Source of the DNA: Leptospira sanjuanensis
GTDB lineage: Bacteria; Spirochaetota; Leptospiria; Leptospirales; Leptospiraceae
Length of the DNA stretch: 64,000 nucleotides
Reading direction: 5' to 3'
Assembly (NCBI RefSeq): GCF_022267325.1
Contig: NZ_JAIZBG010000001.1
Span: forward strand, 434,001 to 498,000
The translations under genes were made by a program, and so were the position numbers. Within the stretch, counting starts at the first letter, position 1, and the number at the start of each line of letters is the position of its first letter. The notes beneath the pieces are model-generated. The model searched no databases. It saw only the letters and a list, made by a program, of their open reading frames with translations, and was not told the DNA's origin. Of the stretch, positions 60,474 to 64,000 are shown piece by piece.

Positions 60474-62795
60474 CTATCGAAAAACCGCAAAACTCGTGAG
60501 ATACAAGGCTCCGCCTATGATTCCCGCAGCAACCGCAAACCGAAGAATTCCCGGAACCAATCCGTCCGCGGTTTGAAACCGATCCCAAAGATCCAAACGG
60601 GTTTGTAGTTTTCGCTCCTGACGCGGAATCAAAGTCGGATATTCTGGAACCGCTTTCGAAGGCGGAGGTGCGGATTCCAATTTCGTTTTCGGATTCCGGA
60701 TTTTTTCCGCGATCTTCGCTTCCGCGAGAAGAAGTTTTTCGAGGCTCGCTTGTTTTAGCGCGTAAAGCGCGTCGATCGCCTCGTTGATCCAAGAATCGAC
60801 CACTTCCAGCCACTGCTGCATATTGTCTTCGGTCGCACGGGTGAATTTGAATTCGCTGAACGCTGAATTCCAGTCCTTCAATTCCAAGCGCTCTAGAAGT
60901 TCGGAATCCAATATTATGTTTTGCTTATGATTGTGCACGGCTGCGATCGCGTCGTAAACTTGATTGCCCGCCGATACGAGACGGATCAATTCTTGACCGC
61001 TCACGTGCCGATCCGCCGTTACGACCGCATACACGTTGTTCAACAACGCCCTGCTGTCCTCGATATTCTCCATTGAGTGAACCGCGTAGTGAAGCAAGTC
61101 CATCAAGCCGCGCAGATACTCGGGCCATCCTTGGCCGATCTGTTCCGCCGCTTTGAGATGGGCCGTTCTGCATTTTTGATCGTGTGCAAAAACCTCCGCT
61201 TGCAGTTCGTTACAATCCTTTTCCAAACTTTCGATGGCCGAGGGAAGTTCCTTTTTTTTGAGTTCCGTTCCGCGAAAGCGGATGATTCCGTCGGGAGGAG
61301 TGTAGAATCCTTCCTTTAGCGCGGTGAGAAGATTTTTTTCCTTTTCGAGAGAGCGGAGCTTCTCCAGTTGTTCCGTTAAATTCGGCGGATACAATTCGTT
61401 CAAGGCTTCGGAAACGGAATCGATCTTCGTTTCGTAAAATTTATCGGGAGATGACGCATAACGTGCAAAGGATCTTCCCAAATACGCGCCTCTATAACGG
61501 CTGTTTAGATATTCCTTTTCGTAGAATTGATCGACCGCGTTCAGGATTTCCGCGTCCTTACTCAGTTCCGTTTCGTAACGGGAAAGAAGCCGATCCGTGA
61601 ATTTTTCACGAAGAGAATCCGCGTCGTCGAACACGAGCCAGCTGCTTCTATCGTCGAGCAAAGCGGGAACGTATCTCTTTTTCGCGTTCGCTTCCCGTTC
61701 ATGATTGTATGGGTGGGTCGCCCACATTCTCGGAGGTTGAGCGATCTCGGACGTAAAGATGCGATGTCCCTGCGGATTTTCCGAAGGCAGCGCGGGAACT
61801 CTTCCGTAATTCGGATTGTTCCAGAGATTTCTAGACTTATCGATGATTTTGGAATGAACCGGAAAAATATCCTTGGCCGCTTTCCCCAAACGAACCTGAT
61901 CGACAAGAAATCCCTGCGTCGTTTCCCAAGCTTCGTCCGCCGCTTGCAGTTTATGAAGCGCGTGAATCAATGCGTCGCTTCCCGTGACCGAAACCGCTAC
62001 GAGGTCCGCTTGGAATTCCATTTCTCTGGAAAGCGCTCTTTGTGCTAATACGACAAGATTGAAAAAGGATTCCAGAGCGGACCGCAAGGACCAAATGATT
62101 AAGCGAAGCGACCAACCGATCCAAGCGACCCGAATGTCGAATCTCGAAACCGAACGAAGAAAATCATCAAGCGCGTCCCTTCTTCCGATCAAATGTGCCG
62201 CGATCTGCTGCGCGATGTAAACCCAATTTCCCACGGCCATGCTGCGTTGCGCGAAATGTCCGAATTCGTGTGCGAGAACGGCTTTGAGTTCGCTGATGCT
62301 CAGTACGTTTACGAGCGCGAGTCCGATCTCCAGATTCTTCTTGGAAGGGAAGAAAAAATTGAGCATCGATAAATCGTAAAATACGCACGCGTTGACTCTC
62401 GGGGAAAGAAATACTCGATGAGGACGGGGCGCTCCGGTTTCGTCCGCTAAACGATATAGGAAGTGAAACAGTTGGGGCTGGTCTTTGGATGTGATTTCGT
62501 ATTCTTCCTCCATGTTTCCTTTTTTTACGAAGAATAAGGCCTTGATCATAAACAAGGCGATCAGCCCGGAACCGATTCCCGCGATCCAGGAATAAATTCC
62601 CGCTCCGTCTTCGTCCAATCCGTGTCGAATCAAGGAATACGACGACCAAACAAACCATCCGCTTAATGCGAGATATACGAGAAGAAAAAGAATCAGACCG
62701 ATTACGGTCAGCCAAAGATTTCGTTTGTGAGCCCGGTTCAATCCGGTAAGATCCGAAGGAATATTCGCGGGGCTTGCGGGGTATAAGTGATCCAT
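60474..62795 (-). CDS. M48-type membrane metallopeptidase, extended form
   Basis: AAGGACG is 7 bp before the ATG (MDHLYPASPANIPSD), giving 773 residues. Two N-terminal transmembrane segments are followed by the peptidase: LKAVLAHEFGHFAQRSMAVG contains the HExxH zinc site (about residues 185-190), and REMEFQADLVAV supplies the third ligand Glu. HtpX/M48 enzymes do protein quality control at the membrane. This one carries a long C-terminal extension of about 450 residues, largely helical, ending in a transmembrane segment (ILRFAVAAGIIGGALYLTSFAVF). M48 proteins of such length are uncommon. Confidence 0.85.
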   Translation of the reverse strand: MDHLYPASPANIPSDLTGLNRAHKRNLWLTVIGLILFLLVYLALSGWFVWSSYSLIRHGLDEDGAGIYSWIAGIGSGLIALFMIKALFFVKKGNMEEEYEITSKDQPQLFHFLYRLADETGAPRPHRVFLSPRVNACVFYDLSMLNFFFPSKKNLEIGLALVNVLSISELKAVLAHEFGHFAQRSMAVGNWVYIAQQIAAHLIGRRDALDDFLRSVSRFDIRVAWIGWSLRLIIWSLRSALESFFNLVVLAQRALSREMEFQADLVAVSVTGSDALIHALHKLQAADEAWETTQGFLVDQVRLGKAAKDIFPVHSKIIDKSRNLWNNPNYGRVPALPSENPQGHRIFTSEIAQPPRMWATHPYNHEREANAKKRYVPALLDDRSSWLVFDDADSLREKFTDRLLSRYETELSKDAEILNAVDQFYEKEYLNSRYRGAYLGRSFARYASSPDKFYETKIDSVSEALNELYPPNLTEQLEKLRSLEKEKNLLTALKEGFYTPPDGIIRFRGTELKKKELPSAIESLEKDCNELQAEVFAHDQKCRTAHLKAAEQIGQGWPEYLRGLMDLLHYAVHSMENIEDSRALLNNVYAVVTADRHVSGQELIRLVSAGNQVYDAIAAVHNHKQNIILDSELLERLELKDWNSAFSEFKFTRATEDNMQQWLEVVDSWINEAIDALYALKQASLEKLLLAEAKIAEKIRNPKTKLESAPPPSKAVPEYPTLIPRQERKLQTRLDLWDRFQTADGLVPGILRFAVAAGIIGGALYLTSFAVFR

Positions 62796-62935
62796 AACAA
62801 CGTCCTTGAATTCGAGGATTTTGCGATTGTTTGTTCTATCGGTCAAGGTTGAAACGAGAGACACAAAACGAAAAGAACCGGCTAAAACCCGCGCGGAAGA
62901 AGGTGAATATTTGGATTGACGCTTTCGTTTCACCG

Positions 62936-63439
<504 letters not shown>

Positions 63440-63456
63440 TTTCCTAAAAGACCTTG

Positions 63457-64000
63457 TTGACTCCTCCGGAAATCAGCCGGTATTCCCGGAACATTCTTCT
63501 GGATGAAGTAAAACGAAAGGGTCAAGAAACCCTCAAGTCCTCCCGAGTGACCGTGATCGGCGCCGGGGGGTTGGGTTCTCCCGCTCTCTATTATCTCGCC
63601 GCGGCGGGAATCGGAAAGATCCGAGTCTTGGATTCCGATACGATCGACACCACAAATCTGCAAAGACAAATTCTGTTTAAACATTCGGAAATCGGTCTTT
63701 CCAAATCGGAAACGGCCAAACATAGAATCGAAGAATTGAATCCGTACATCGAGATCGAATCGTTTTCAGTTCGTTTGAATCCGGAGAATGCGGAAGAGCA
63801 TCTGAAAAACAGCGATTTGGTTTTGGAAGGTTCGGATAATTTCGAAACTAAGTTTCTTACAAACGACGTATGTTGTGCTTTGAAGATTCCTCTTTTAATC
63901 GCGGGAATTCTCCGTTTTGACGGAATGGTTTTGGGAATTCGTCCGGGCATCGATCCTTGTTACCGCTGTATTTATGAAACTCTTCCTCCGGCAAACGCGA
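63457..64000 (+). CDS. ThiF/MoeB/HesA-type E1-like enzyme (partial, N-terminal part)
   Basis: The frame runs off the window. From the TTG 18 bp after the preceding stop about 181 codons are seen, starting TPPEISRYSRNILLDEVKRKGQ. The ATP-binding VTVIGAGGLGSPALYYLAAAGIGKIRVLDSD and LQRQILFKHSEIGLSKSE match MoeB/ThiF/HesA. The CYRCIYETLPP motif provides the first zinc-type cysteines. It adenylates the C-terminus of a ubiquitin-like sulfur carrier (ThiS or MoaD). Whether thiamine or molybdopterin is the pathway cannot be decided. A second TTG lies 3 bp upstream. Confidence 0.88.
   Translation, partial: MTPPEISRYSRNILLDEVKRKGQETLKSSRVTVIGAGGLGSPALYYLAAAGIGKIRVLDSDTIDTTNLQRQILFKHSEIGLSKSETAKHRIEELNPYIEIESFSVRLNPENAEEHLKNSDLVLEGSDNFETKFLTNDVCCALKIPLLIAGILRFDGMVLGIRPGIDPCYRCIYETLPPANA

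Overview
The window is chromosomal DNA from a spirochaete, almost certainly Leptospira. The evidence is the hrcA-grpE-dnaK-dnaJ heat-shock cluster with a CIRCE operator, several spirochaetal lipoproteins with loose lipoboxes, genes of unknown function that resemble Leptospira-type proteins, frequent TTG/GTG starts, and dispersed palindromic repeats of the TGTGGGAACTCCCACA type. Base composition looks moderately GC-rich for the genus, so a species other than the AT-rich L. interrogans is likely. I cannot name it.

Layout. 1-7.3 kb: end of an unknown gene, a small Cys-rich secreted protein, YqgE/AlgH, a Gfo/Idh/MocA dehydrogenase, then dnaJ, dnaK, grpE and hrcA, all on the minus strand. 7.5-11.4 kb: a PBP2/FtsI transpeptidase and a DUF115/Maf-like protein on the plus strand. 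11.5-21 kb: a lipoprotein, a gene remnant, a phasin-like gene with an operator-rich promoter, an outer-membrane-like protein, a glycerophosphodiesterase, an alpha/beta hydrolase, a SET protein, the rppH-globin-acylphosphatase cluster and an aldo/keto reductase. 21-28.4 kb: a KtrA/KtrB potassium system, an adenosine-deaminase-like amidohydrolase, a MATE exporter and GDP-mannose 4,6-dehydratase.

28.4-35.7 kb is the accessory-looking part. It holds GC-rich hairpins, an AT-rich cassette of unknown overlapping ORFs, an AlkA-like glycosylase, a twin cyclic-nucleotide-domain regulator, a zinc-ribbon-like protein, a lipoprotein, an orphan and apparently degenerate tyrosine recombinase between repeats, and a STAS protein. 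35.7-44.6 kb: a GT-C glycosyltransferase overlapping a GDSL lipoprotein, a paraoxonase-like lipoprotein, a second phasin-like gene beneath a 33-bp palindrome, a class-D-like penicillin-recognising enzyme, tRNA-Pro(GGG), SixA, an ABC transporter and an HATPase-HDOD protein. 44.7-53 kb is a minus-strand run: rsmA, comEC-like, trpS, an unknown 610-residue protein, lolA, etfA and etfB. 53-64 kb: acyl-CoA dehydrogenase with an O-methyltransferase, an Ig-like lipoprotein, an adenylate cyclase, an unknown coiled-coil protein, an LptF/LptG permease, an M48-type membrane peptidase, a HEAT-repeat protein and the start of a ThiF/MoeB-type E1-like gene.

Most of the window is core metabolism and envelope biogenesis. 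The most interesting signals are regulatory or repeat-based: a shared TGC-rich operator at both phasin-like genes, at least two families of dispersed hairpin repeats, a duplicated etfA 3' end bracketing a hairpin cluster, and promoters whose spacing predicts near-leaderless mRNAs.
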